This document shows, one piece after another, positions 11,876 through 22,521 of a DNA stretch of 64,000 nt. How positions within the stretch are numbered: position 1 is the stretch's first letter; every line of letters begins with the position of its first letter. Below the pieces are notes generated by a model. It ran no database searches and was not told where the DNA came from. It saw only the letters and a list, made by a program, of their open reading frames with translations. The stretch is from Vicia villosa (taxonomy: Eukaryota > Streptophyta > Magnoliopsida > Fabales > Fabaceae), in NCBI RefSeq assembly GCF_029867415.1, contig NC_081180.1:142972731-143036730 (forward strand), read 5' to 3'. Both the position numbers and the translations under genes were made by a program.

Positions 11876-12242
11876 TACTAAAGCGCTTCTGGAAAGCGCT
11901 CTCATAGCCTGGGCTATACCAGCGCTTTTGACAAAAAGCGCTCTCATTAAACACCCCTACCAGAGCGCTTTTGAAAAGCGCTTTCGTTCCCCCCACGTTC
12001 CCCCCACCTACCAGAGCGCTTTTGTAAAGCGCTTTCGTACCCCCCCTACCAGAGCGCTTTTGAAAAGCGCTCTCATAACCCCCCCCTACCAGAGCGCTTC
12101 TTAAAAGCGCTTTCATACCCCCCCACTATTAGAGCGCTTTTTTAGCGTGTTTTTTAATTTTGTCTTTAGCGAAGCCTATGCCAGCGCTTTTCCTAAAAGC
12201 GCTTTCGTAGGGGTGCTGCTAAAAGCCAAATTTGGCGTAGTG
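11876..12242. repeat. Right (5') subterminal repeat region of CACTA-1
   Basis: More than a dozen AGCGCTTTT/AAAAGCGCT motifs, separated by CCCCCC-containing spacers such as taccccccctaccag, run up to the right terminus. They match the left subterminal block at 2450-2990. Open frames through this block only reflect the repeat. Confidence 0.85.
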
Positions 12243-12245
12243 AAT

Positions 12246-13534
12246 GTGGGACTCCATTTAATAAAGTAAGACAACAAAACAACTCTGCATGCAATCTTTG
12301 CTCCACTGCCACTGCTAATACTTATAAGGTATGCATTTTTGTTATTACTATATTCTCAAGAAAACTACAACTATATATACTTCTCTCAATAAAACTACAA
12401 CTATATATACTTCTCTCAACATGCTATAAATTTCAATTTGATTTTTTGTTTTTGTTTTTACCTGTCTTTTTATTTCAGTTAATTATTGAGAATGCTGATA
12501 TATGATTGATTTATAGGACAGGTGAAGATGATGAATGCTCTTGTGGGTTGGCTCCCATTTAGTTATAGGAGAAAGAAACTTTGTTATAACCTTCACTCAA
12601 ACTCAACGCTAACTGCAGGAAGAAAGTTGAAGAACACATATTGAGGTGCTTGTGGTTTGGTGTTTCATGTGGCTATTCTTCTGCAAAATCAGCAGTCTTA
12701 TGCATGGCTTCTTTAGTTTTGGTGGGATTGTTTTCAAATTAAGGAGTCCCACATCGAAAGCTTAAAAGAAAATGAAAGTGTTTATAATCTTCAATGACAA
12801 AATACAATATGTTGGGCCTCTGTGTAATGCTAATTGGGCTTTAGGACCATTATAATGTTTTTAATACTTTAAAATAATAATTGATAAAAAATATTAATAA
12901 AACTTAAAATAATAATTCTTAAAAAATAATAATTATAAAAATATATAATATGTAATTAAAAAAGTAAAATAAATAAATTTTAAAAAATAATAATAAAAAA
13001 ATTCTACATGGAAAAAAAACTAATTAAAAAATGCCACATGGACTGCCACGTTTTCAAAACGAAAGAATCTTTACTGTAATTTAGCAATCAGGGGCCTATT
13101 TGACGGAATTTGGAAATTGCGGGGGGATTTTAAAAAAAAATTACAAGGGCCTATTTAAATGATAACTTTGACTATCAAATGATAACTTTGACTATAATGA
13201 GAACTGAGAACTTTTAATATTAACCATTGAATTTGAATTAATGGCTCAGATTTACCTCATATTTTAACACACACCTGCATAAAAACAGAATTATATATAT
13301 ATATAATAGAAACATAATTAATATATTTTATGTTTCTTAAGAGAATAATATGTTGGCTAAAAATAAGACAATTGGCGCTAAATGAGGCAAGACGCGAGTC
13401 ATTGCAATGTGAGGCAGCGCTAAAAGCCCAAATAGAGGGGAAACAACGACAAATAGAGACAAATGGCGAATAGGCAAGCAGATTTGGAGGAGAAAAATCT
13501 CAATTTTTTAAGTAACTCAATATTAATAATGAAA
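12246..13534. other. DNA between CACTA-1 and CACTA-2
   Basis: Mostly AT-rich and unassigned. A coding-like fragment on the plus strand at about 13355-13450 reads QLALNEARRESLQCEAALK, a charged helical stretch, and then hits a stop. It resembles the helical parts of transposon ORFs but I cannot name it. A segment near 12740-12840 (gagtcccacatcgaa) resembles an LTR-type promoter fragment, without a partner in the window. Confidence 0.35.
12361..12420. repeat. Tandem duplication of a 30 bp unit
   Basis: Two adjacent 30 bp copies (aaaactacaactatatatac followed by ttctctcaa) that differ at one base. Confidence 0.9.
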
Positions 13535-13549
13535 CACTAAAAAAACGCT

Positions 13550-13905
13550 CATTAGTGACGTGATTTTCACGCTACAACGTGTAAAATCACGTCACAACCT
13601 CTTTTATTGCGACGTGAACAAATATGTCGCAGGAGAGTGCGTGACAACTTTATAGTGACATGAATTTAATGTTGCTAATTAGTGACGTGACAATCACGTC
13701 GCAAAATCCTGCACGCAAATCAAAAGCTTTTCTGTTGCAGCAGTCTTGGCATACAGAGCACAAAAAAGGCAACAAATTAGTGACGTGAATGTCATGTCAG
13801 AAAGTTGAGACGTGACATCCATGTCATTAAATAATTGATTTTCCTTTTTTATCTCTGTTTGATATTAGCAAGTTACGACGTGGTCTACAAGTCACTAACA
13901 TTAAT
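13550..13905. repeat. Left subterminal repeats of CACTA-2
   Basis: Repeated motifs around AGTGACGTGA/TCACGTCGCAA in both orientations, the presumed TNPA-type binding sites of this family. Matching motifs lie near the other end, at 15595-15655 and 17597-18000. Confidence 0.8.
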
Positions 13906-14145
13906 TTTTAAATAAAAAAAACTGATATAATATTAATAAAAAAGATTTTTATTAATAATTCTGATTCAAAATTAATAATATTTAAAAAATATTTATTTAA
14001 AAATAAAATAAAAAATTATAATATAATAATTAATAAAATATAATTAATAAAAAACTATAAATTAAAATTCAATTTAATATGTTACATTAATTAAAATTTA
14101 ATATCTTAGACAATTTTAAATTACAAATTAAACTAAAACTAATCT

Positions 14146-14280
14146 TTATGGGTCTTCTGGGTCAGGAAAATCATCAATGTTAATATCATTATCATTCTCT
14201 TCATTCGTCGGTGCACCACAACTCCATCAACTCATACGTTTCCACCAAACGTTTGATTACCGCTTCCGCGTAATTGCATA
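14146..14280 (-). pseudogene. Remnant of a 3' coding end inside CACTA-2
   Basis: On the minus strand a short open stretch reads NEENDNDINIDDFPDPEDP and ends in TAA at 14148-14146. The acidic, Pro-rich C-terminus resembles ends of CACTA-encoded proteins, but it is too short to assign. Upstream the frame is lost. Confidence 0.35.
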
Positions 14281-14788
14281 AATAATATTAAATATTCTGT
14301 TTTTTTTTTAAATAATATAATATAATTTTGTCTATGTAAATAATATTCTATTTTTTTACCAAAATTTTCTTTTTTACCATTTAAACATGATAACATACTA
14401 TACACATATTAAATTTTCATTTTTACCATTTTAACATATATATATAAAAAATATAAATCATGTTTGCCATTAAATTTTATTTTTTACCATTTTAACATAT
14501 TAAATATTTTATTTTCCATTAAATAATAAATATTCTGTTTTAAAAAATAATATAATATAATATAATTTTTTTTAACTAATAATAAATTTAAATATTTTGT
14601 TTTAAAAAATATTCTATTTTAAATATAATATAAATATTCAATTTTAAAAAAAATTCAATTTTAAAAATATAATATAATATAAATTATATTAAATATTCTA
14701 TATGATTTCGTTTTACCTAATAATAAATTTTACAAAACAAAAAATATAATATTTCAAAACAAGTTAATATTAACTACTTTTTACCATT

Positions 14789-14792
<4 letters not shown>

Positions 14793-14857
<65 letters not shown>
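14793..14857. repeat. (TA)n microsatellite
   Basis: About 32 uninterrupted TA units within AT-rich CACTA-2 DNA. Confidence 0.95.
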
Positions 14858-14859
<2 letters not shown>

Positions 14860-15594
14860 TGTTTTTTTTTAAAATTATATAAGATATATTTTTATATTCT
14901 ATTTTATAATAAATATATAAATATATTTTTTTTTTCGTTTAAAATTAATTTTTTGTTTTTTTATACATTACAATACATTCTGTTTTTTATAACAATATAT
15001 TTATAAAGAAAATTTAAAAAATTGCAACAACAACCAACAATACAGTCAAAACAAAAAAAATCAATATCAATATAAATTCTAAAAAATAAAATAATTAAAG
15101 TAGCAAAAATACCTAAATAAAAACAAAATTTCTTGAGTCTTTGAAGATGAACAAGTTGAGAAGGAAATCATCAAAAACAAAATTTAGATATAACAATTAT
15201 CAAAATATAAATTTTGTAACAAATAAAAATCAAAAGAAATATTAAATTTCATACCTTTGAAGATTGAAAAATTGAGGAAAGGGTTGAATGAGAGAAGAGG
15301 AGAAAGGGTTGTGTGAGAGAAGACGAGAAAGAGTTGAATGAGAGAAGAAGATGTTTTTGCATGCAGAGAGAATGAGGAGAGGAGTAGAAAATATGGTGAA
15401 CACTCTGGTACCCTTGAATTTAGTTGGGTACCGGTACCCTCATCCAATCAAACACTATGATTCATTGTCATGTCACATTTTTATTTTATTTTATTTCAAA
15501 TTAAATTAAATTTTTAATAAAATTTACACTAAAAGTACCTATATCCAACTTAACTTCATGGGTACCAAAGAATTTACCAGAAAATATATATTGA
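14858..15594. other. AT-rich interior of CACTA-2
   Basis: No recognisable gene. At 15270-15350 there are three degenerate copies of a ~30 bp unit (ttgaatgagagaagaggag, ttgtgtgagagaagacgag, ttgaatgagagaagaagat). They could belong to an old leader or first exon of the parent element. Confidence 0.35.
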
Positions 15595-15655
15595 CACTTG
15601 CGACTGGGCTTACACGTCGCAACAATTCAAATATTACCGTTGTGTAGCGACATGG

Positions 15656-15929
15656 TGATAGAGAGTAGAATCATATTATTTAGGTTAGTTTATTAGTTGC
15701 ACTTTTATTATATTTTAGTTGGGCTTTTCAATTATCAATTAAATGGGCTTTTAACGTTTAGGTCTTTTGTTAGATTATCCAATAGTGATCTTATATAATG
15801 TAGTGTCTTTGACACATTTGAGATATCAATGAAAAGAAATAAAGTTTAATTTCCTTAGTTAATTTTTATTGTCTTTTATTTTACAGCTTTCTTTAGTTTT
15901 GTTAGGGTTCTTAACCTAGCTTCCTAACA
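15656..15929 (+). repeat. 5' LTR of the small LTR retrotransposon
   Basis: 274 bp, TG...CA. Pairs with 17323-17596. Confidence 0.93.
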
Positions 15930-15962
15930 TTGGTGCTTTCATTCTTGCACTTAATCTCTCCC

Positions 15963-17069
15963 ATGGAGCATTCCAACTTCACACCCTCATTTCATCAATG
16001 GAGCATTCCTCCAACCTATCCTTATTATTCCATTGTTTCAACCACACCACCTATATCATCTAACCCATATCCACCACCCATATACTCATACCCTCAATAT
16101 TACTATTCTTTCTCAAATCCTCCATTTTCAACTTTCACTCCACACCAACCACAACACATAGATTCTGCTCCACCTCAACCTCAGAATTTCTTCTCACAAC
16201 CAGAAACACTTCAACAATTAGAAACTCTCAAACAATATTTGGTTGAAACTCATGAGTTATCAAACAAATATAGAGAAGAAATGAAAGAACAAATCCAAAA
16301 TCTTTCTGATTCATTCAAAATAACACAAGAAAAATTGAAAGAGAAATATGTTCTGAGTACTATGGAAAAACAGATGGAGGAAGAGAAAGATGATATTAAA
16401 AAAGTTTCTGTTTCACTAAAATCAACTCCGGCGAGCATTCCGGCAACACATCCGACAAAAAATCTGGCAACATTTCCGACACCGGCAAGATCTCTGACGT
16501 CACTTTCGGAAACGTCTCCGACAGAATCTCCGGCGAGATCCCCGGTGACTCTTCAGCCAGAAAAAGAAGAAATACAAAAAAAATTTGATTTACCAAAATC
16601 GTCTCTGGAGGTGGTATTCCTGGCATCCGCACCGACGAATATTCCGACGAAACTTTCTGATTTTCTACTTCTTCCGGCAAAACCTCCAGATCAAAATTTT
16701 TTTTATCAAGTTTCGTTCACTGTTGTATCTCCAAAATCATCTCAGACACCGTTTCTCTCGCCTAAGCTATTTGACAAAGTATCATTTCTACTTCTGACAC
16801 TATTGCCGCCTCCAGAACCACCAGATCTACAACATCTATGGAGAGTGAATTATGTTATGATTTTTTGTTTTAATTTTGGATTTAGATCTGAAAAAAATGG
16901 AGAAAGAAATAGAAGAAAAAGAAATAGAGAGGACATGATTTTGCAGAAGAGAGAAAAAAGGTGGAAAAATGGAGAAAAAAAAGAGAGAAAACTGACAAAA
17001 AGCCAAAAGAGCAATTTTTTCCTTGATTCGTGCCAATGTTATCTGCCATCACGTGAAGATATTGGCTAG
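15963..17069 (+). CDS. Uncharacterised 368 aa protein of the small LTR retrotransposon
   Basis: The first ATG in frame is at 15963 (MEHSNFTPSF), 34 nt after the LTR. The N-terminal ~90 residues are rich in Pro, Tyr and Ser (PPTYPYYS, NPYPPPIYSYPQYYYSF). A coiled coil follows (about residues 85-145, QQLETLKQYLVETHELSNKY and on). Then comes a Ser/Thr/Pro segment with repeated TP and SP motifs, and a basic C-terminus (GERNRRKRNRED). I see no zinc knuckle, protease or reverse-transcriptase motif. The layout of a disordered N-terminus plus coiled coil recalls N-terminal parts of plant gag proteins, but I cannot assign it. Its openness over 1.1 kb beside nearly identical LTRs suggests it was recently under selection or is young. 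Confidence 0.55.
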   Translation: MEHSNFTPSFHQWSIPPTYPYYSIVSTTPPISSNPYPPPIYSYPQYYYSFSNPPFSTFTPHQPQHIDSAPPQPQNFFSQPETLQQLETLKQYLVETHELSNKYREEMKEQIQNLSDSFKITQEKLKEKYVLSTMEKQMEEEKDDIKKVSVSLKSTPASIPATHPTKNLATFPTPARSLTSLSETSPTESPARSPVTLQPEKEEIQKKFDLPKSSLEVVFLASAPTNIPTKLSDFLLLPAKPPDQNFFYQVSFTVVSPKSSQTPFLSPKLFDKVSFLLLTLLPPPEPPDLQHLWRVNYVMIFCFNFGFRSEKNGERNRRKRNREDMILQKREKRWKNGEKKERKLTKSQKSNFFLDSCQCYLPSREDIG

Positions 17070-17322
17070 ATGACAGCTAATTGCTACACTACATGACAGC
17101 TATGAGCTAATGAAGTACTTCTTATCATTTCAATACCACATGATATATATTATATTTTCACTAAAGGTGCACCACCCATCATTCACTTTGGTCACGTAGA
17201 CTTTAGAAAAAGAAATCAAATGGAAGTCTTGTCATTTCTTTTTAAATAAACATTTCTTTAAAAAAAAAGTGACATTATTGTTACAACCTTGAGGACAAGG
17301 TTGATTTTGAAGGGGTGAGTAA

Positions 17323-17596
17323 TGATAGAGAGTAGAATTATATTATTTAGGTTAGTTTATTAGTTGCACTTTTATTATATTTTAGTTGGGCTTTTCAATT
17401 ATCAATTAAATGGGCTTTTAACGTTTAGGTCTTTTGTTAGATTATCCAATAGTGATCTTATATAATGTAGTGTCTTTGACATATTTGAGATATCAATGAA
17501 AAGAAATGAAGTTTAATTTCCTTAGTTAATTTTTATTGTCTTTTATTTTACAGCTTTCTTTAGTTTTGTTAGTGTTCTTAACCTAGCTTCCTAACA
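17323..17596 (+). repeat. 3' LTR of the small LTR retrotransposon
   Basis: 274 bp, four substitutions relative to 15656-15929. Followed by CATGG. Confidence 0.93.
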
Positions 17597-18036
17597 CATG
17601 GCATACACGTTGCAAGATGCTAGCGGTCCTTAATTTGCGACGTGAGTATTACGCTTCAACCCAAAAGCCTGACCAATCAACCCTGCGAGACAAAGTTTTC
17701 CTCTTTTCTTTTTTTAAATTTTCGAAACTTGTTTTGCGACGTGACTCCCATGCCGCAAATGAATTTTTTGAAAAATTTCAATATTCCCCCCTTTTTAATC
17801 CTGACATCATTTTATTTTTTTATTATATTTTGTGTTGCGACGTTCTTATAACGACACAACATTTTTTTTAACAAAGCCTTTACACCATCTTTCCCTGCAA
17901 GACCTGACTTTTATTTTTTTAATATTTTTTATGTAGCAACATGTGTTCCACGTCGCAAATGTCTATATTTTACCACATGTTTTTCAAGTCGCAAAATCAG
18001 AACGATATGAAGAGGAGAGTTTTTCTTGTAGTGAAA

Positions 18037-18871
18037 TGTGTAAACTATGATCATATCATTCCAATAAATTTATACGTTACTACATAGGATTCATATATAG
18101 TAAATTTACATTGTGTATGAAAATTGGTCATTATTAAAATCATTGGCTTTGTGTGTGTACCTCTCACGTGACATGCAGTTGTTGAGTTAAGGTTAAGTGC
18201 CAAATTAAGCACTCCAAGTGCCTTTCGTGTTCGTCCACGATGTTTTATCTACAGCGACATTTTTGTTGGGACTTTCAACATTTGAACTATTCAAGAGAAA
18301 CAAATCAAATTAATATTTTCTCCTATGCTTTTGTATGGTAGTGTTTGTATTTATATCATTTTCTTACTTAAATGTATTCATATCAGTGATGATCAATAAT
18401 GTTTATAGTAAACAAATTTATTTATTTTACGTCGAAATGAAGTTGGTAAGCACTATAAAAGCAGGGAAGCAAAACTGGTAGCAACAAAGTTATAAAATAT
18501 GAACATTTATGAAATGAAACATGTAAAAATTGTTGGTAAAACAAAAGTGCTAACCAACTTGACTTCCTCAAAGTCACTGTCCAAATGCTAGCAGATACTA
18601 AAATTCAAAGCAAGAATCATTGGAATGTACAAAATCAACATGAAAGTTGATAGTATTCAACAATGTTTCAATTCAAGTTTGATTTCCTGACCTTATTTTA
18701 TACTGATGGAGGTATGTCATATCTGCATATTGTAGTTAAATGCCTTCATCATTTTTTTAAAAGGACTAACATTTAAAAACTACGTCATTTCTACTTGGTC
18801 ATAATCTTTAACACAGGTTCAATATAATTTCCAACATTATGCATTTTCTATGTTGCAATGATAAGATTGTT
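18037..18871. other. Unassigned DNA between CACTA-2 and the copia element
   Basis: AT-rich with no ORF of interest. I see no repeat boundary or gene in it. Confidence 0.4.
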
Positions 18872-18876
18872 AAATG

Positions 18877-19090
18877 TGTTGTAAATTCATTAAGGAATTT
18901 TACAAGTTGAGTTCTAAAATGACAAAATAGTGAAAGTAAGTAAATGTTAATAAATGCATGAAATAAAATCTCACATTGGAAGATTCACTCACTTTGAAAA
19001 CTTTTATAAAGAGTTAATATCATTAACTCAACAAAAGGACAAAAGAGGATAAAGTGCCACATTGACAAATGTGGTGGTCCCAAGCATTAT
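18877..19090 (+). repeat. Truncated 5' LTR of the copia element
   Basis: Starts TGTTGTAAATTC and matches 23052-23261 with nine substitutions and no indel. Ends at a deletion breakpoint near 19090. Confidence 0.85.
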
Positions 19091-19109
19091 GCCCGTTGAC
19101 AAGACAAAA

Positions 19110-20884
19110 TGATATTTCTCCTGACTACTCTGAAAATTCAATATGTATTGGATCCTGATTCGGAGGAAACTTAAGAACCAACTGCGGATGACACCGATGA
19201 AATTAAAAAGGAGAGAAAGAAACGTAAGGAAGATGAACTGCTATGCCGTGGACATATTTTGAACACATTATCCGATCGTCTCTATGATCTCTACACTAAT
19301 ACTGCCTCTGCAAAGGAAATCTAGAAAGCACTTGAATTCAAATTCAAAGCCGAAGAAGAAGGTACAAAAAAGTTCTTAATATCTAAATACTTTGATTTTA
19401 AAATGTTGGGTTCCAAGCCCATTCTTGCACAAGTACACGGGTTATAGGTTCTCGTGAATAAAATAAAAGCCGTGAAAATTGATGTCCCTGAAGCTTTCCA
19501 AGTCGGTGCAATCATAGAAAAATTGTCACCTTCATGGAAAGGATACAAAAAGAAATTGCTGCATAGTTCCGAGGATTTCTCATTGGAGAAACTTCAGAAA
19601 CACCTTCGAATCGAGGAGGAAACGAAGGATCGAGAGAAAACAGGATTCATCGAACTCAATTTCACCTCTGGAAAGAAAGTCACTCTTGTCAATGTCCTTC
19701 ATGTTTTCGACATGAATAGAAACCTTGTTAGTGGGGACTTGTTGGGAAAACCGGGTATTAAATCTGTATATGAATCGGGCAAATTAATATTAACCCGTAA
19801 TGGTATATTTGTAGGAAAGGGATATTCCGCTGAAGGAATGATCAAACTTTGTACTACAGAAAATATTATTAATGAAATTTCTAATTTCGCTTATATGCTT
19901 GAATCTATTTCCTTATGGCACTCTAGATTAGCACATATTGGTATTAGTACTATGAATAGACTAATTAAATCTGGATTGATACCATGTAACGTTCATGATT
20001 TTGGAAAATGCGAAATATGTGTTAAATCTAAAATGATTAAGAAACCTTTCAAAAGTGTTGAAAGAAAAAAAAAAGTTCTTGATCTTGTGCACTCTGACTT
20101 GTGTGAATTCAATGGAATGTTGACCCGTGGGGGAAACCATTATTTTATAACATTTATCGATGATTGTTCTAGGTTCACACATATATACCTACTAAGTCAT
20201 AAAGATGATGCCTTTAATGCTTTCAAAACATATAAAACGGAAGTCGAAAATCAATTAATTACTACCATAAAAGTACTTAGAAGTGATAGAGGCGGTGAAT
20301 ACTTCTCAGCAGAATTTGATGCATATTGTGAAGAATATGGCATAATACACGAATGTTCTGTGCCTCGCACACCACAACAAAATGGCATGTCCAAAAGAAA
20401 AAATAGAACATATAAAGAGATGGTTAATGCTATGTTAATGCATTCAGAATTTCCATTTAATTTGTGGGGTGAAGCATTATTATCCGCATGTCACATAATG
20501 AACAGGATTCCTTTAAAAACAACTGGAATTTCTCCATATGAGAAATGGAAAGGAAGATCACCAAATATTGGTTATTTTAGAGTGTGGGGGTGTGTAGCAT
20601 ATTACAAAAATATGGATCCTAAAAGAACAAAACTAGGTCCTCGAGGGATCAAATGTGCCTTCATAGGATATGCACCAAATAACAAAGCATATAGACTTTT
20701 AAATTTAGAGTCTAATGTAATTTTCGAATCCCGAGATGTGGAATTCTTCAAAAATCTTATCACAAAGGATAAGGAACCAGAGAATCCCAGATCAAAGAAT
20801 CTCGTGAAAATGATTCGATACGAATTGTTGAAACACAACCCGAACCAAGAAGAAGCAAAAGGGCACGAAAAATTAAGGGTCTAG
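19110..20884 (+). pseudogene. Copia gag remnant fused to integrase
   Basis: From about 19120 a broken gag frame (UBN2-type) is readable: TLSDRLYDLYTNTASAKEI, FLISKYFDFKML and IIEKLSPSWKGYKKKLLH, with several stops. At about 19650 it jumps to pre-integrase sequence (VLHVFDMNRNLVSGDLLG), so the gag zinc knuckle and the protease are missing. The integrase zinc region follows (WHSRLAHIG, CEICVKSKM), then the core with Asp in FIDDCSRFTHIYL and Asp in LRSDRGGEYF. The third catalytic position reads GMSKRKNRT where copia elements normally have GVAERKNRT, so the Glu is lost. A frameshift near 20790 ends this frame. Non-functional. Confidence 0.88.
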
Positions 20885-22521
20885 GAACAGATGAAATCGA
20901 TTCTCAACTTATTTCCGTTTATCTACTTGAAGGAAATAGCAAGAATGATATTCATAAAATTCCTATTATTTTTCAAATTGAAGATGATCATAAAACGTAT
21001 AAAGAAGCAGTGACTTCTAGAGACGCTTCTTTTTGGAAGGATGCTATCCAAGATGAAATGGATTCAATTATGTCAAACCATACTTGGGAACTAGTTGATC
21101 TTCCGAAGGGATCAAGACTCATTTGATGCAAATGGGTGTTTAGAAAAAAGTATCACAACAACGGTACATTAAACACCTACAAGGCTAGACTAGTAGCAAA
21201 AGGTTTTAGACAAAAGGAAGGCATTGATTATTTTGACACGTATGCACCAGTAGCAAAAACTACGACGATTAGAATATTGTTTTCACTAACTTCCTCGAAC
21301 AACCTTATTGTACATCAAATGGATGTTAAAACAACATTCCTAAATGGAGATCTCGATGAGGAAATCTATATGGAGCAACCAGAAGGCTACATACTTCCAG
21401 GAAATGAACAAAAGGTATGCAAACTTGTCAAATCTTTATACGGTTTAAAACAGGCACCAAAACAAGGGCATCAAAAATTTGACACCGCCATACTTTCAAA
21501 TGAGTTCATTTCAAACTCTTGTGACAAATGCTTGTACACAAAAGTGTGTGGAAATGTTGTAATATTTCTATGTCTATATGTTGATGACATGTTGATTATT
21601 AGCAATGAAATGAATGGAATCTTAGAAACAAAAAGATTCTAACTTCCACATTCAATATGAAAGATCTTGGACTAGTTTATATTGGAGATCAAAGTAAAAC
21701 GAAATAGTGAGGGTTATGAACTTAATCAAACACATTATATTGAAAAAATGTTGAAAAAGTTCAAACACCTAAACTTCAAGGAAGTAAACACTCCGTTCGA
21801 TCCTAGTGTAAAACTTCAAAAGAACAATGGTAGAACTGTAGCACAGTTGGAATATGCAAGCGCAATTGGATGTCTAATGTACTTAATGCAATGTACTAGA
21901 CCAGACATAGTATTTGCGGTTAGTAAGATGAATATATTTACTAGCAATCCAAATGATGAACACTGGAAGGCCATAAAAAGGATTTTTGGATATTTGCTAA
22001 AGACTAAAAATCTTGGCCTTCATTATGGTAAGTTTCCTGCCATACTAGAAGGATATACCGACGCAAGTTGGATATCAAGCATTGGAGATTATAAATCTAC
22101 AAGCGGGTGGATATTCACATTAGCTGGAGGTGCGATTTCTTGGAAGAGCAAGAAACAAACATGCATTACTCTCTCAACTATGTAAACGGAGTTTGTGGCT
22201 CTTGCATCTGCTGGACAAGAAGCAGAATGGTTGAGGGATCTCTTATTAGAGGTTCCATTAGCTAAAGACAATGTTTCAAAAGTATTGATACATTGTGATA
22301 GTCAAGCCACCCTGGCTAGAGCATTCAGTGAAGTATACGATGGAGAGTCTAGACACCTAGGTCTTAGACACTCTCTCGTGAGAAAAATGATAAAGGATGG
22401 GATCATTTCACTGACATATATACAAACAAGCTACAATTTGGCTGATCCATTTACTAAACCACTGGCCAGAGATTTAGTAAAGTCTACCTCGAAAGGTATG
22501 GGATTGAAACTCCTTGAATGA
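20885..22521 (+). pseudogene. Copia reverse transcriptase and RNase H, broken
   Basis: Continues in another frame with FWKDAIQDEMDSI, then an in-frame TGA at 21124-21126. The reverse transcriptase reads ARLVAKGFRQKEGIDYF and LYVDDMLIISN (YVDD active site), with a frameshift near 21640-21680. The RNase H part contains YTDASWISS and SWKSKKQTC, a stop at 22183-22185, and ends LADPFTKPLARD and a terminal stop near 22521. At least two stops and two frameshifts rule out a product. Confidence 0.88.

Larger units (their letters stand above)
2450..12242 (-). mobile_element. CACTA-1: complete CACTA (En/Spm) DNA transposon, 9793 bp
   Basis: The left end reads CACTACAACACGG from 2450; the right end, read on the minus strand from 12242, is CACTACGCCAAATTTGG. 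Both are flanked by AAT (2447-2449 and 12243-12245), a 3 bp target duplication as expected for CACTA elements. Dense AGCGCTTTT/AAAAGCGCT repeats fill both subterminal regions. Two minus-strand genes lie between, a TNP2-type transposase and a TNPA-like gene with a Ulp1 domain, both open over their full length. The perfect terminal match is only about 6 bp, so the left terminus has diverged, but the target duplication and repeats fix the ends. It looks autonomous or recently so. Confidence 0.9.
15656..17596 (+). mobile_element. Small non-autonomous LTR retrotransposon (1941 bp) nested in CACTA-2
   Basis: Two 274 bp direct repeats (TGATAGAGAG...CTTCCTAACA) bound a 1393 bp interior. CATGG flanks both sides (15651-15655 and 17597-17601), a 5 bp target duplication. 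Directly after the 5' LTR comes TTGGTGCTTTCATTC, a primer-binding-site-like sequence with the expected TGG. Before the 3' LTR lies a purine-rich TTGAAGGGGTGAGTAA. The LTRs differ at 4 of 274 sites by eye, so the insertion is fairly recent. The interior has one ORF with no gag or pol motifs, so the element depends on enzymes in trans. Confidence 0.92.
13535..18033. mobile_element. CACTA-2: non-autonomous CACTA element, 4499 bp, with a nested LTR element
   Basis: The left end is CACTAAAAAAACGC at 13535. The right end, read on the minus strand from 18033, is CACTACAAGAAAAAC. AAA flanks both ends (13532-13534 and 18034-18036). The subterminal DNA carries direct and inverted copies of TTGCGACGTG and close variants (13550-13900; 15595-15655; 17597-18000). 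No intact transposase gene is present. Without the nested LTR element and its CATGG duplication it is about 2.55 kb. Confidence 0.85.

Noticed and set aside
11613..12116. Gly/Ala/Leu repeat protein at the right end of CACTA-1
   Set aside because: It translates the AGCGCTTTT subterminal repeats and a GC-rich leader.
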